Shown here: in pieces, positions 1 to 7,650 of the stretch
How positions within the stretch are numbered: the stretch's first letter is position 1
How the letters are laid out: each line of letters opens with the position of its first letter
Source of the DNA: Phycisphaerae bacterium
GTDB lineage: Bacteria; Planctomycetota; Phycisphaerae; Tepidisphaerales; Tepidisphaeraceae
Assembly (NCBI GenBank): GCA_014380825.1
Contig: JACMJD010000021.1
Coordinates: forward strand, 1 to 12,370
Direction: 5' to 3'
DNA length: 12,370 bases
Translations under genes and position numbers: made by a program
Notes under the pieces: model-generated
Database searches by the model: none
The model's input: only the letters and a program-made list of their open reading frames with translations
Told to the model about the DNA's origin: nothing

Positions 1-522
1 CAGCAGTTTTCCAATCCCGCGAACCCGGAGATTCATCGCAAGACGACGGCCGAAGAGCTGTGGGTCGACACCAACGGCCAGATCGACATGCTGGTGGCCG
101 GCGTCGGCACGGGCGGGACGATCACGGGCGTGAGCGAGGTCATCAAGCCGCGCAAGCCGAGCTTCAAAGCGATCGCGGTCGAACCCACGATGTCGCCGGT
201 CATCGGCCAGCAGATGCGCGGCGAGCCGATCAAACCGCTGGGCCGGCACAAGATTCAGGGGATCGGCGGCGGATTCATCCCAGACAATCTGCACATGAGC
301 ATCATCGACGAAGTGCTTGAAGTGACCGACGAAGAATCGTTCGAATGGGCCAGGCGACTGCACCGAGAAGAGGGAATCTTCGGCGGCATCAGCTCCGGCG
401 GAAACATGGCCGCCGCGGCGCGCGTCGCGGCGCGACCGGAGAACAAAGGCAAGATGATCGTCGTCGTGATGCCGAGCATCGGCGAACGATATTTGAGCAC
501 GCCGTTGTTTGAAGAAGGTTGA
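1..522 (+). CDS. cysK: Cysteine synthase (O-acetylserine sulfhydrylase), 3' part
   Basis: This is the C-terminal 173 codons of a PLP-dependent cysteine synthase, which makes cysteine from O-acetylserine and sulfide in the cytoplasm. The frame is open from base 1, so the start and roughly 130-140 residues, including the PLP-binding lysine, lie outside the window. Visible family marks are [19 protein letters not shown] at the very start, the glycine loop [11 protein letters not shown] that holds the PLP phosphate, a VEP strand, [12 protein letters not shown], the late GISSGGN motif and the typical ending [10 protein letters not shown]. The length of the tail fits a simple CysK/CysM enzyme with no CBS domain. 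Choosing CysK over CysM or a cystathionine beta-synthase-like paralogue is by overall wording and is less certain than the family. The stop is followed after 36 bp by a palindromic repeat that may help end the transcript. Confidence 0.95.
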   Translation, partial: QQFSNPANPEIHRKTTAEELWVDTNGQIDMLVAGVGTGGTITGVSEVIKPRKPSFKAIAVEPTMSPVIGQQMRGEPIKPLGRHKIQGIGGGFIPDNLHMSIIDEVLEVTDEESFEWARRLHREEGIFGGISSGGNMAAAARVAARPENKGKMIVVVMPSIGERYLSTPLFEEG

Positions 523-558
523 TTTGGCGCGCGCGCCGCGCGATACACCCGATCAAGC

Positions 559-665
559 GTGTCCATCCAGAGCGGTACTCCGCGAAGGATCCAGCCGAGC
601 ACGTGATGCTTAGATCCTTCGGAATTACCCGCTTCGCGAGTTCCCAGTACCGCTCTGGATGACAC
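559..665. repeat. Palindromic repeat, copy 1 (asymmetric arms)
   Basis: This is an imperfect inverted repeat. The outer arms at 559-579 and 646-665 pair throughout except for one extra C in the left arm. The inner arms 584-591 (GAAGGATC) and 613-620 (GATCCTTC) also pair. The right arm carries 25 nt (621-645) where the left arm has only 4 nt (580-583), so the hairpin would have a large one-sided bulge. The block 565-591 is identical over 27 nt to 11241-11267. The intergenic position just after the cysK stop and the absence of any coding signal suggest a dispersed REP/MITE-like element. No T-run follows on the + strand, so a classic intrinsic terminator is not supported here. Confidence 0.85.
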
Positions 666-692
666 GTCGTTATCGAGTGTAAGTGAGTTTGA

Positions 693-1568
693 ATGTCATC
701 AAGTCAAAAGCGTTTCGTCGATCTTCATTGTCACTCGACCGCGTCCGACGGAACGCTTGCATCAGCCGATGTCGTCAAGCTCGCGAAGGAATCCGGCCTG
801 AGCGCGCTTTCGCTCACCGATCACGACACGATCGCCGGCATCGCTGAAGCCTCAACCGCGGCGCAGTCGCTCGGGATCGATTTCATCCCCGGCATCGAAC
901 TCAGTTGCCGCTATCCGCGCCCCGGAACGATGCACCTGCTCGGCTACGGAATCGACACGACGAGTACGGCGCTGGCGGAGCTCACGCGAATATTGATTGA
1001 TGGCCGCGACCGACGAAATCTGGAGATGATCCGAAAGCTCAACGCCAGTGGAATCCCGATCACGTTGGAGGACGTCGAAGCCCTCGCAGGCGGAGAAGTC
1101 ATCGGCCGGCCGCACATGGCGGCGGCGCTGGTGAAGAAGAACATCGTCAGCAACACGTCGGAAGCGTTTCGCGTTTACCTCGGCACCGGCGGCAGCGCGT
1201 GGGTCGACAAGGAACAACTCACCGCCCGCCAGGCGATCGAGATGGTGCATAATGCCGGCGGCCTGGCGGTGCTGGCGCATCCGACGCAACTGCGCAAGTC
1301 CAACGATGCGCAACTCCGCGCCGCCATCAAAGATCTCGTCGATATGGGCTTGGATGGTGTCGAAGTCATCCACTCGGACCATCCCGAACCGTTCATCGAC
1401 AAACTGATGGGTATCGCCAAAAAGTACAACCTCCTGATGACCGGCGGCAGCGATTTCCACGGTGGGAACAAGCCGTTCATCAAGCTCGGCAGAGCCGGGC
1501 GACGACACATCCCGCGCGAGTTCTTCGATCAACTGGTGTCGCGACTTCACGTTGAGCGTGCGATTTGA
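693..1568 (+). CDS. PHP-domain metal-dependent phosphoesterase (YciV/TrpH/RNase AM-like)
   Basis: A 291-residue cytoplasmic protein of the PHP (polymerase and histidinol phosphatase) family. The metal ligands expected of a trinuclear PHP centre are visible: H12 and H14 in DLHCHS, D19 in SDG, D43-H44-D45 in LTDHDT, E69 in GIELS, H81 in HLLGYG, H141 in GRPHMA, H196 in AHPTQL, and D254/H256 in GSDFHG. Length and motif order match the stand-alone YciV/TrpH group, whose members act as 3',5'-nucleoside bisphosphate phosphatase or as 5'-3' exonuclease on short RNA (RNase AM). Which of these applies here cannot be read from the sequence. The ATG at 693 gives the usual start two residues before the family's first strand, but no strong Shine-Dalgarno sequence precedes it. 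The downstream gene begins inside its stop codon region. Confidence 0.9.
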   Translation: MSSSQKRFVDLHCHSTASDGTLASADVVKLAKESGLSALSLTDHDTIAGIAEASTAAQSLGIDFIPGIELSCRYPRPGTMHLLGYGIDTTSTALAELTRILIDGRDRRNLEMIRKLNASGIPITLEDVEALAGGEVIGRPHMAAALVKKNIVSNTSEAFRVYLGTGGSAWVDKEQLTARQAIEMVHNAGGLAVLAHPTQLRKSNDAQLRAAIKDLVDMGLDGVEVIHSDHPEPFIDKLMGIAKKYNLLMTGGSDFHGGNKPFIKLGRAGRRHIPREFFDQLVSRLHVERAI

Positions 1569-2212
1569 TCGGATTGAAGACCGAGATCTCTGTGCCCGCA
1601 AACCTCCGACGACGAGTGCGCCAGTTCACGGTGGCACTCTCCACCGTCATCTGCATCGCAATCATTGCGCTCTGGATCGCGTCGCGAATGGCAGATCCCT
1701 TTTGGTTGGACGCGTGGCTCGTCACCGAATTCGACAACTACGAGCTCGACATCGTCCGATTGCGCGGCTTCGACGCGTCCGACAAGCTCCGATTCGGCTG
1801 GGCCGACGTGCATCGCACGTTCGAGAAGAAGCCGCCGGTCCGATTGTTCCCGCCCGGCTATTGGAAGATCCAAATGCACTGGGGCCGCGCATCGAATCAA
1901 AGCCTGCGCGGCGCGAATCCGTACATCGTGCAGCACAACCCGTACAGCACGGCGCGGCCGGAGGATCACGAACTCAGTTTCGCAATGCCAGTCAGCGTGT
2001 ACCCGGTCCAACTGGAATACGCGTGGATCGCGCTGCCCACGGCCGTGCCTTCGTTATGGACGCTAGGTATTGGCGTGCGCGCATTGCATCGTCGACGACA
2101 AAACCGTCGCGCCGGATGCTGCCTGAACTGCGGCTACGACCTGCGCGCCACACCGGATCGGTGCCCGGAGTGCGGTACGGCCGTGACGAGCGAAAACGTC
2201 GCGACGTCGTGA
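1565..2212 (+). CDS. Membrane protein with C-terminal planctomycete-type zinc ribbon
   Basis: About 215 residues, function unknown. An N-terminal basic stretch (LRRRVRQ) leads into a membrane helix at about 20-40. A soluble middle region of roughly 110 residues follows, then a second hydrophobic segment at about 152-174, a basic stretch (HRRRQNRR), and a zinc ribbon with C186, C189, C200 and C203 (CLNCGYDLR...CPECGT). Both basic stretches suggest the two ends are cytoplasmic and the middle is periplasmic. The CxxCGYDLR-CPECGT tail is a recurrent module of Planctomycetota membrane proteins and is the best taxonomic marker here. The start is uncertain: TTG at 1565 overlaps the PHP gene stop (TTGA), and TTG 1574 or GTG 1592 are alternatives. 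The first ATG in frame falls after the first helix and would remove it. It is probably cotranscribed with the PHP gene. Confidence 0.75.
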   Translation: MIGLKTEISVPANLRRRVRQFTVALSTVICIAIIALWIASRMADPFWLDAWLVTEFDNYELDIVRLRGFDASDKLRFGWADVHRTFEKKPPVRLFPPGYWKIQMHWGRASNQSLRGANPYIVQHNPYSTARPEDHELSFAMPVSVYPVQLEYAWIALPTAVPSLWTLGIGVRALHRRRQNRRAGCCLNCGYDLRATPDRCPECGTAVTSENVATS

Positions 2213-2236
2213 CGCAACATCGAACGATCCGTCAAA

Positions 2237-3451
2237 CTAAGCCGGCGTCGGCGTCGTGATTGCCGGCGCGAGCGCGCGGCGTTCAAAATGCAATCGCGGT
2301 GCGAGCAACATCGCCAGCACGAACAGGCCCAGGCTCATCGCGGTGAGCAGAATTCCCTGCAAGCCTGGACGAATCGCGGCGGCGAGTGTGATGGTCATGA
2401 TCAGCGCGCCCGGCAGCGCAACGCCCAGCAAACCGAGGCGCAGGCCGATCGTGCCAATCGAGCGCAGCGCGATGACGAGCAGCACCAACGCACCGGTGAC
2501 GATCATTGCCGCGTTCAGCGGGATGAATTCCTGCGCGAAGTACATAAGCGGGTATGCGCCGGTGAACGTCCCAAGGATGAGGAGCAGCATCCAGCGGTCA
2601 AACTTCGGGTTCATGAACGCGTTGGCGATCAGTCCCAACACCACGCCGAAGTACACGACGCTCAGCGGACCGAGCCAGCTCAGCTCGCCAAGGCGATCGA
2701 CCGGGGCAATGCCCAGCACATCCAGCGCGATGGGTCGGCCGAACATCAGGCGCTTGTAGTCCCAAACGTACGTGGTCTTTCCGGCGCCGCGCGAGAGGCT
2801 CGTCGGTTGCATCGACAGCTCGAGCATCCGCACATCCGAGCCGTTGGCAGTCAGCTCGATCTTGAACTGATCGATGATTTTTCCCGGCGGCGTTTGCAGC
2901 GAGAACAACCCGCGCCCAACCGCGTTATATTGAACCGCAACTCGCGTTGGCTTGTCGGACGCGAGCGGGCCATGCCACACGAGCTTGTCGCCGGCGAGCG
3001 CGACGTCGTCGCTGTTCACGCCTTCAATCGAGATCGATAGTTCGCCGAGCGAGATGATCTGTGGCGGAATCGGAAGCTGAATTTCACAATCGGCTTCCGG
3101 TTTCCCCGTGCCGATCGCGTCGAGCGTCGCATCGAAGCGAGCTTCGTAGATCGATTCCGGTTCGGTTGTGCCCACCGAAAGCCGCGGTGTGAGATCGACC
3201 TTGGCGACAAAGCTGCTGATCTGCGCCAGCGGTCGCGCGGGCGCTGGTTGCGCCGAGGTCACTTTCATCGCCTGATCGGTTACCACCGCAGCGTTCTGTT
3301 CGGATGCCAAGCGCGTCTGATACGCCCGACTTCGAACCGAGCTCAACGCAGGAAGCAAAATGGCAATGAGCACCGTCAGGATGATGACGACGACCAGCAG
3401 CTCGATGATTGTGAACGCGACCGAAGAACGATGCAGGCGGGAGCGAATCAT
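2237..3451 (-). CDS. Prepilin-leader protein with C-terminal multi-span (CreD-like) membrane domain
   Basis: A 404-residue membrane protein. The leader MIRSRLHRSSVA is followed by FTIIELLVVVIILTVLIAIL, a class III (type IV prepilin) signal with the conserved Glu at +5; position -1 is Ala instead of the usual Gly. After this helix comes a soluble stretch (about 45-255) rich in beta-like segments, then about five hydrophobic segments (near 260-280, 287-305, 310-329, 333-360, 364-384) and a short Pro/Thr tail. The architecture of one helix, an extracytoplasmic domain and a helix bundle resembles CreD-type inner-membrane proteins; I judge this by layout and a WDYKRLMFGRPIALDV-type junction, and it is tentative. 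ATG 3451 is chosen over GTG 3487 because AAAAGGAG lies 5 nt upstream. The gene converges on the zinc-ribbon gene with 24 bp between stops and diverges from ndk. Confidence 0.75.
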   Translation of the reverse strand: MIRSRLHRSSVAFTIIELLVVVIILTVLIAILLPALSSVRSRAYQTRLASEQNAAVVTDQAMKVTSAQPAPARPLAQISSFVAKVDLTPRLSVGTTEPESIYEARFDATLDAIGTGKPEADCEIQLPIPPQIISLGELSISIEGVNSDDVALAGDKLVWHGPLASDKPTRVAVQYNAVGRGLFSLQTPPGKIIDQFKIELTANGSDVRMLELSMQPTSLSRGAGKTTYVWDYKRLMFGRPIALDVLGIAPVDRLGELSWLGPLSVVYFGVVLGLIANAFMNPKFDRWMLLLILGTFTGAYPLMYFAQEFIPLNAAMIVTGALVLLVIALRSIGTIGLRLGLLGVALPGALIMTITLAAAIRPGLQGILLTAMSLGLFVLAMLLAPRLHFERRALAPAITTPTPA

Positions 3452-3456
3452 AGCGA

Positions 3457-3464
3457 CTCCTTTT
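3457..3464 (-). promoter_or_regulatory. Strong ribosome binding site for the prepilin-leader gene
   Basis: On the minus strand this reads AAAAGGAG, followed by five bases and then ATG at 3451. It decides the start of the gene at 2237-3451 in favour of this ATG, which also places a standard 12-residue prepilin leader before the cleavage site. Confidence 0.75.
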
Positions 3465-3519
3465 GAGCGAACGCGGTTGGAGCGCACCGGATGAATCGTG
3501 CGCGATGTCCATTGGACGG

Positions 3520-3548
3520 TTGACTACGTTCAATGTTTCACGATCATG
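3520..3548 (+). promoter_or_regulatory. Possible sigma70-type promoter upstream of ndk (weak)
   Basis: The divergent spacer 3452-3581 must hold promoters for both the prepilin-leader gene and ndk. The best -35-like hexamer I see is TTGACT at 3520-3525. The sequence 17 nt further on (ATCATG, 3543-3548) is a poor -10, so this is only a candidate based on the -35 element. Confidence 0.2.
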
Positions 3549-3568
3549 CCTCGCTCAAGGCTAAATTC

Positions 3569-3573
3569 AGGAG
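3569..3573 (+). promoter_or_regulatory. Ribosome binding site of ndk
   Basis: AGGAG lies 8 nt before ATG 3582 and fixes the ndk start there. The open frame continues upstream to 3498, but the family's conserved N-terminus (MERTLIIFKPD) begins at this ATG. Confidence 0.8.
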
Positions 3574-3581
3574 AAACCAAC

Positions 3582-4052
3582 ATGGAACGTACGCTGATCA
3601 TCTTCAAACCCGACGCCGTGCAACGTGGATTGATGGGCGAGATCCTTTCGCGCTTCGAGCGAAAGGGCATTCAAGTTGTCGGCGCGAAGCTGATCAAGAT
3701 CCCCACGAGCCTCGCCGAGACGCATTACGAGCCGCACAAGGGCAAGGGCTTCTACGCCGGGCTGGTGCGCTTCATGACCACCTCGCCGGTGCTCGTGCTG
3801 GCGCTGCAAGGCAAGGATGTCATCACGATCGCGCGGAAGATGATGGGCGCGACTTTTGGTTCCAAGGCCGAGCCCGGCACGATCCGCGGCGATTACGGTG
3901 TGTCGAACAGCTTTAATCTGATTCACGGTTCAGACTCGCCCGAGGCGGCGGAGCGCGAGCTGAAACTGTTCTTCAAAGGCGACGAGCTGGTCGACTGGAC
4001 ACCCGCGTCGCAGGGCTGGGTCTACGACATGGCCAAAGGTTCGCCAGAGTGA
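3582..4052 (+). CDS. ndk: Nucleoside diphosphate kinase
   Basis: A 156-residue NDK, a few residues longer than the typical bacterial ~140-150. It transfers the gamma-phosphate between NTPs and NDPs in the cytoplasm through a phosphohistidine. Family marks are MERTLIIFKPDAV at the N-terminus with nucleotide-binding K9, the region around H51 (HYEPHKGKGFY), the P-V-L-V-L strand, RKMMGAT, PGTIRGDYG, and the active-site motif NLIHGSDS with the phosphorylated histidine H115. The C-terminus has a short extra tail after the DWTPASQGWVYD segment. Its TGA stop overlaps the GTG start of the next gene by 4 bp (GTGA), so the HAD phosphatase is likely translationally coupled. The start is supported by AGGAG 8 nt upstream. 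Confidence 0.97.
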   Translation: MERTLIIFKPDAVQRGLMGEILSRFERKGIQVVGAKLIKIPTSLAETHYEPHKGKGFYAGLVRFMTTSPVLVLALQGKDVITIARKMMGATFGSKAEPGTIRGDYGVSNSFNLIHGSDSPEAAERELKLFFKGDELVDWTPASQGWVYDMAKGSPE

Positions 4053-4684
4053 GCAACCCGCGCGATGACGTTCGGCTGGCCGTGTTCGATCTCGGCCAGG
4101 TGCTGGTGCGCGTGTGCGATGGCTGGCAGGACGCGTGTTATCGCATCGGCATCGCGCGCGATCGGGCCGATCTGAACGATCAAGAAACCGCGCGGATGAC
4201 GGAGATCATCCACCGCTGGGACAGCGGCCTGATCGATCTGGCGCAGTTTGCCGAAGAAGTCGCGCCGCTCCGCGGCATCAGCCCGGCGGACGTGCTCCGG
4301 ATTCATCAGGCCTATCTGCTTGGCCCGTTTGAGGGCGCCGTTGAGCTGGTTGATGAGCTGAACGCGGCCGGCTTGCAGACGGCGTGCTTGTCGAACACGA
4401 ACGCCGGGCACTGGAAGCTGATGTCGACGCGGGGCGATCCGAACTTCTTTCCACTCAATCGGCTGACGTTCCAATTCGCGAGCCATCTTATTGGGTGCTG
4501 CAAGCCGGAGGAGAAGATTTACCGGCATGTCGAAGAAGGCACAGGCGCGAGCGGATCGCAAATCGTTTTCTTCGATGATCGCGTCGAAAACGTCGACGCC
4601 GCCAAGCGGATTGGCTGGCATGCGCATGTGATCGAGCTTGACGGCGATCCGGTTGCCCAGGTTCGACGGCATCTGCGACGCTGA
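4049..4684 (+). CDS. HAD-superfamily phosphatase, YihX-like
   Basis: A 211-residue subfamily IA HAD hydrolase, probably a soluble sugar-phosphate or nucleotide phosphatase. Motif I is VFDLGQVLV with nucleophile D14. Motif II is CLSNTN (S115), motif III is the lysine K152 in CCKPEEKIY, and motif IV is FFDDRVENV with D176 and D177. The residue two after the nucleophile is Gly instead of Asp. The E. coli YihX group (alpha-glucose-1-phosphate phosphatase) has the same FDLGxV form and LSNTN motif, so this is a subgroup trait and not a defect. A helical cap lies between motifs I and II (about 25-95). The start is GTG 4049, overlapping the ndk stop, which suggests one transcript with ndk. The substrate cannot be told from the sequence. 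Confidence 0.88.
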   Translation: MSNPRDDVRLAVFDLGQVLVRVCDGWQDACYRIGIARDRADLNDQETARMTEIIHRWDSGLIDLAQFAEEVAPLRGISPADVLRIHQAYLLGPFEGAVELVDELNAAGLQTACLSNTNAGHWKLMSTRGDPNFFPLNRLTFQFASHLIGCCKPEEKIYRHVEEGTGASGSQIVFFDDRVENVDAAKRIGWHAHVIELDGDPVAQVRRHLRR

Positions 4685-4731
4685 TCGATTTCGTCACTTC
4701 ACGCTAATACTAGTGTTTGCTATCATCCGAT

Positions 4732-5544
4732 ATGATGCGGCTGATCTTCCTGCTTCACGCGCTTTTGTTCGGCATGAGCGGATGTGCCGAGCGCTTCCTG
4801 CTGTTTCCATCGACTCAAACCATTGACGCGCAGGGTGCCCAGCGCATTGAAGTGAAGCCCGCGATCGAAGTGTGGACTGATCGATCGCTAGCCGCAAAAG
4901 AGGCAGGGCGGGTCGATGCGTACGTGCTGGAATTCACCGGCAACGCCACGCGGGCCGAGCAGATCACGCGATCCGTGGCGGGGCGGTGGCAGCCGCATCG
5001 CGTCGAGGTGTGGGTGATGAATTATCCCGGCTTCGGCGGCAGCGCCGGGCCGGCCAAGCTCCGCGCGATCCCGCCCGCGGCGCTGGCGGTTTACGATGAG
5101 CTGAAATGCAGGGCCGGCGATAAGCCGATCTTCGTCTGCGGCAACAGTCTGGGCGGCGCGGTCGCGCTGTGCGTCGCCGCGCGCAGGCCGGTCGCGGGAA
5201 TGATCCTGCAAAATCCGCCCGCGCTGCGACAGATCATCCTTGGCGAACATGGCTGGTGGAACCTGTGGTTATTCGCGGGTCCGATCGCGTTGGCAGTGCC
5301 GAACGAGCTGGATGCGATTGCAAACGCCTCCAACGTTCGCGCGCCCGTCATCTTCATCTCGGCTGACGCGGACACGCTGGTGCCGCTGAAATACCAGGAC
5401 AAAATCGCCGCGAAATATCGGGGCCCGGTCGGACGAATTCATCTGAAGAACGCGGGCCACTGGCAGAGCATGGATCAGCTGACGGAGATTGAGGTGCTGA
5501 ACAAGGCGATCGACTGGTTGGTTAACGCCACCGCGAAACCGTAG
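4732..5544 (+). CDS. Alpha/beta hydrolase, predicted lipoprotein
   Basis: A 270-residue alpha/beta-fold hydrolase with a lipoprotein-type signal: MMRLIFLLHALLFGMSGC, lipidated cysteine predicted at C18. It would sit on a membrane facing the periplasm. The catalytic set is visible: nucleophile S139 in CGNSLGG (Gly-x-Ser-x-Gly form), acid D214 in SADADTLVP, and H243 in NAGHWQ. The oxyanion-side strand reads VMNYPGFGGSAG. The layout resembles BEM46/YqkD-like serine hydrolases, but the substrate is unknown. ATG 4732 is preferred to TTG 4717 because it gives a compact signal peptide; ATG 4735 is equally possible. No clear ribosome binding site is seen, and a TATCAT hexamer ends only 5 bp before the ATG. 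It is 47 bp after the HAD gene and 84 bp before ligA. Confidence 0.85.
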   Translation: MMRLIFLLHALLFGMSGCAERFLLFPSTQTIDAQGAQRIEVKPAIEVWTDRSLAAKEAGRVDAYVLEFTGNATRAEQITRSVAGRWQPHRVEVWVMNYPGFGGSAGPAKLRAIPPAALAVYDELKCRAGDKPIFVCGNSLGGAVALCVAARRPVAGMILQNPPALRQIILGEHGWWNLWLFAGPIALAVPNELDAIANASNVRAPVIFISADADTLVPLKYQDKIAAKYRGPVGRIHLKNAGHWQSMDQLTEIEVLNKAIDWLVNATAKP

Positions 5545-5607
5545 CACCATTCTCCAGCGCATGCCTCGATGTCGCCAGCCAGGCACACGCCTGCAACACG
5601 CTCATCC

Positions 5608-5619
5608 TCACGCTAGAAT
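5608..5619 (+). promoter_or_regulatory. Possible -10 element just upstream of ligA
   Basis: TAGAAT at 5614-5619 ends 9 bp before the ligA ATG, and there is no Shine-Dalgarno sequence between. If it is used, the transcript would begin almost at the start codon (leaderless). The -35 region (CTGCAA at 5591-5596) is weak. The preceding octamer TCACGCTA (5608-5615) also occurs at 4699-4706 before the lipoprotein gene. Low confidence. Confidence 0.25.
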
Positions 5620-5628
5620 TGACCGGAT

Positions 5629-7650
5629 ATGTCAGCCGATGCCAAGCGAATCGAGAAGCTCCGTGAGGAGCTGGATCGTCATAATTACCTGTATTTCATC
5701 GAAGCCAAGCCGCAAGTCAGCGATCAGGAATTCGATCGGCTGATGCGCGAGCTGATCGATCTGGAGGCAAAGCTGGGCGAGCCGGTGCCGCCGGATTCTC
5801 CGTCGCAGCGCGTGGGCGGGAAACCGATCGCCGGTTTCAAAACCGTCGAGCACGCCATGCGGATGATGAGCATCGATAACACGTACAACGAGGAAGAACT
5901 GCGCGCCTTCGATGAGCGCGTCCGCAAAGCGCTCGATGGCCAGGCGCCGCGATTTGTGATGGAGCCGAAGGTCGACGGCGTTGCGTGTAATGTGCGGTAT
6001 GAGAATGGGCAACTCGTGCTCGTCGCCACGCGCGGCGACGGTCGTCGGGGCGATGACATCACCAACAACGCGCGGACGATTCGGTCGTTGCCGCTGCGTC
6101 TTTCCGCACGACATGCGAAATCGACCAGGATTCCGCGAGTGCTGGAAGTCCGCGGCGAAATCTTCATGCCGAATTCTGAATTTCAGCGCATCAACGCTGA
6201 ACTGGTCACGGACGGCGCCGAGCCGCTGAAGAATCCGCGCAACGCGACGACCGGTACACTCAAATCGCTCGATCCAAACTTTACGGCCGCCAGACGATTA
6301 CGTTTCGTCGCGCACGGACTCGGCGAGATCGATCCGCTGCCGTGCGATTCGTATTTCGACTGCATGTCGATCTTGAACAAACTGGGCATCCCGATCGGCG
6401 AACATCTCACGCTGGCCGACGACATCGGCGGAGTGATTCGCGACATCGAAGCGTTCGCCAAGACCCGTGGCACGCTCGCCTATCAAACCGACGGCATGGT
6501 CGTGAAGCTCGACAGTTTCGCGCAGCGAAAAATCCTCGGCGAAACGAGCAAAGCGCCGCGCTGGGTGATCGCCTACAAATACCCAGCCGAGCAGATGCCG
6601 ACGGTGCTGGAAAACGTCGAATGGCAAGTCGGCAAGGGCGGCACGCTCACGCCCGTTGCGCGGCTGCGGCCGGTGTTCGTCGCCGGCACCACCGTGTCGA
6701 ACGCCAGCCTGCACAACATCGAGCAGATCGAGCAGAAGGACATCCACATCGGCGACACAGTCGTCATCGAAAAAGCCGGCGAGATTATCCCGCAAGTCGT
6801 GCAGGTGGATCTGACAAAGCGGCCGAAGGGCGCGAAGAAGATCGTTCCGCCGACGAAGTGTCCCTCCTGCGGCGCAAAGGTTGAGAAGGAAGCGGACACG
6901 CCATACATCCGCTGCGTGAATCCATCCTGCCCGGCGCAGTTGAAGGAACGAATGCGATGGTTCTGCGGTCGAAATCAGATGGACGTCGGACGGCTCGGTG
7001 AAGCGCTGATCGATCAACTCGTCGACGCAGGCATCTTCAAAACCTTCGCTGACATTTATCGACTCACCAAGGAGCAGTTGATCGGCCTGGAGCGCATGGC
7101 GGATAAGAGTGCGCAGAATGTGATCGATTCAATCCAGGCGAGTCGCGATCGCGGGCTCGATCGGTTGCTGGCCGGCCTGGGCATTCGTCACGTGGGCAAT
7201 CGCGTGGCGTACGTGCTGGCGGCTGAGTTCGGATCGCTCGATGCGATCGCCGCGGCAACGTGTGAGGAGCTGAACAAAGTGAACGAGATCGGCGATGTGA
7301 TCGCGGATTCGGTCCATGATTTCTTTCATAATGCAGCGGGGCGCGAGACGATCAAGCAACTGAAGTTGGTTGGAATTGATCCGAAGTTCGCTAAGCCGCA
7401 AGCGGTTCGTGGGACGTTGCCGCTGGAGGGGAAGACGGTCGTCGTCACGGGGACGATGGAAAAGCTGGATCGCAAGGAGATCGAAGATCTGATCGTGCAA
7501 ATGGGTGGCAAGGCATCGGGCAGCGTCAGCAAGAAGACGAGCTTCGTCGTCGCGGGCGAAAGCGCCGGAAGCAAGCTCGAGAAAGCCAAAGAGTTGGGCG
7601 TCGAGGTGATCAGCGAAGTGGAATTTCTCATACGTGTTGGACGAGATTGA
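5629..7650 (+). CDS. ligA: NAD-dependent DNA ligase LigA
   Basis: A complete 673-residue LigA, the usual family length. It seals nicks in replication and repair using NAD+. Domains in order: the Ia NAD-binding region (about 5-70, with HNYLYF and SDQEFDRL), and the adenylation domain with the AMP-accepting lysine K114 in EPKVDG. This domain also holds the VRGEIFM, TDGMVVK and AYKYPAEQ motifs. Then come the OB fold from about 325 (GKGGTLTPVARL, VSNASLHN, GDTVVIEKAGEIIPQV), the zinc finger with C411, C414, C429 and C434, the helix-hairpin-helix region (about 450-585), and a C-terminal BRCT domain (about 596-673, LEGKTVVVTGTM). All key residues are present. The start ATG lacks a ribosome binding site; the N-terminus aligns well with the family there. 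The stop directly abuts the stop of the converging gene. Confidence 0.98.
   Translation: MSADAKRIEKLREELDRHNYLYFIEAKPQVSDQEFDRLMRELIDLEAKLGEPVPPDSPSQRVGGKPIAGFKTVEHAMRMMSIDNTYNEEELRAFDERVRKALDGQAPRFVMEPKVDGVACNVRYENGQLVLVATRGDGRRGDDITNNARTIRSLPLRLSARHAKSTRIPRVLEVRGEIFMPNSEFQRINAELVTDGAEPLKNPRNATTGTLKSLDPNFTAARRLRFVAHGLGEIDPLPCDSYFDCMSILNKLGIPIGEHLTLADDIGGVIRDIEAFAKTRGTLAYQTDGMVVKLDSFAQRKILGETSKAPRWVIAYKYPAEQMPTVLENVEWQVGKGGTLTPVARLRPVFVAGTTVSNASLHNIEQIEQKDIHIGDTVVIEKAGEIIPQVVQVDLTKRPKGAKKIVPPTKCPSCGAKVEKEADTPYIRCVNPSCPAQLKERMRWFCGRNQMDVGRLGEALIDQLVDAGIFKTFADIYRLTKEQLIGLERMADKSAQNVIDSIQASRDRGLDRLLAGLGIRHVGNRVAYVLAAEFGSLDAIAAATCEELNKVNEIGDVIADSVHDFFHNAAGRETIKQLKLVGIDPKFAKPQAVRGTLPLEGKTVVVTGTMEKLDRKEIEDLIVQMGGKASGSVSKKTSFVVAGESAGSKLEKAKELGVEVISEVEFLIRVGRD

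Noticed and set aside
526..537. A 12-bp GC palindrome (GGCGCGCGCGCC) after cysK
   Set aside because: Alternating GC of this length is common in GC-rich DNA, leaves no room for a loop, and has no T-run.
255..665. A 136-codon minus-strand frame beginning MSSRAVLG, and a similar MSSRAVLREGSG stretch in a + frame near 11240-11316
   Set aside because: Both are translations of the arms of the palindromic repeat, extended over cysK or birA by chance in GC-rich DNA. They share peptides only because the repeat is shared.
852..1601. A 249-codon minus-strand frame opposite the PHP gene
   Set aside because: It is antisense to a gene with a full set of PHP metal-binding motifs, has no recognisable domain, and is Arg/Asp/His-rich as expected of a shadow frame.
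4088..4096. Loss of the second aspartate in HAD motif I (DLG instead of DxD) as a sign of an inactive enzyme
   Set aside because: YihX-type HAD phosphatases naturally have the FDLGxV form, and all other catalytic motifs are intact.
5580..5593. A 5-bp stem with ACAC loop (CAGGC/GCCTG) between the lipoprotein gene and ligA as a terminator
   Set aside because: The stem is short and no T-run follows on either strand.
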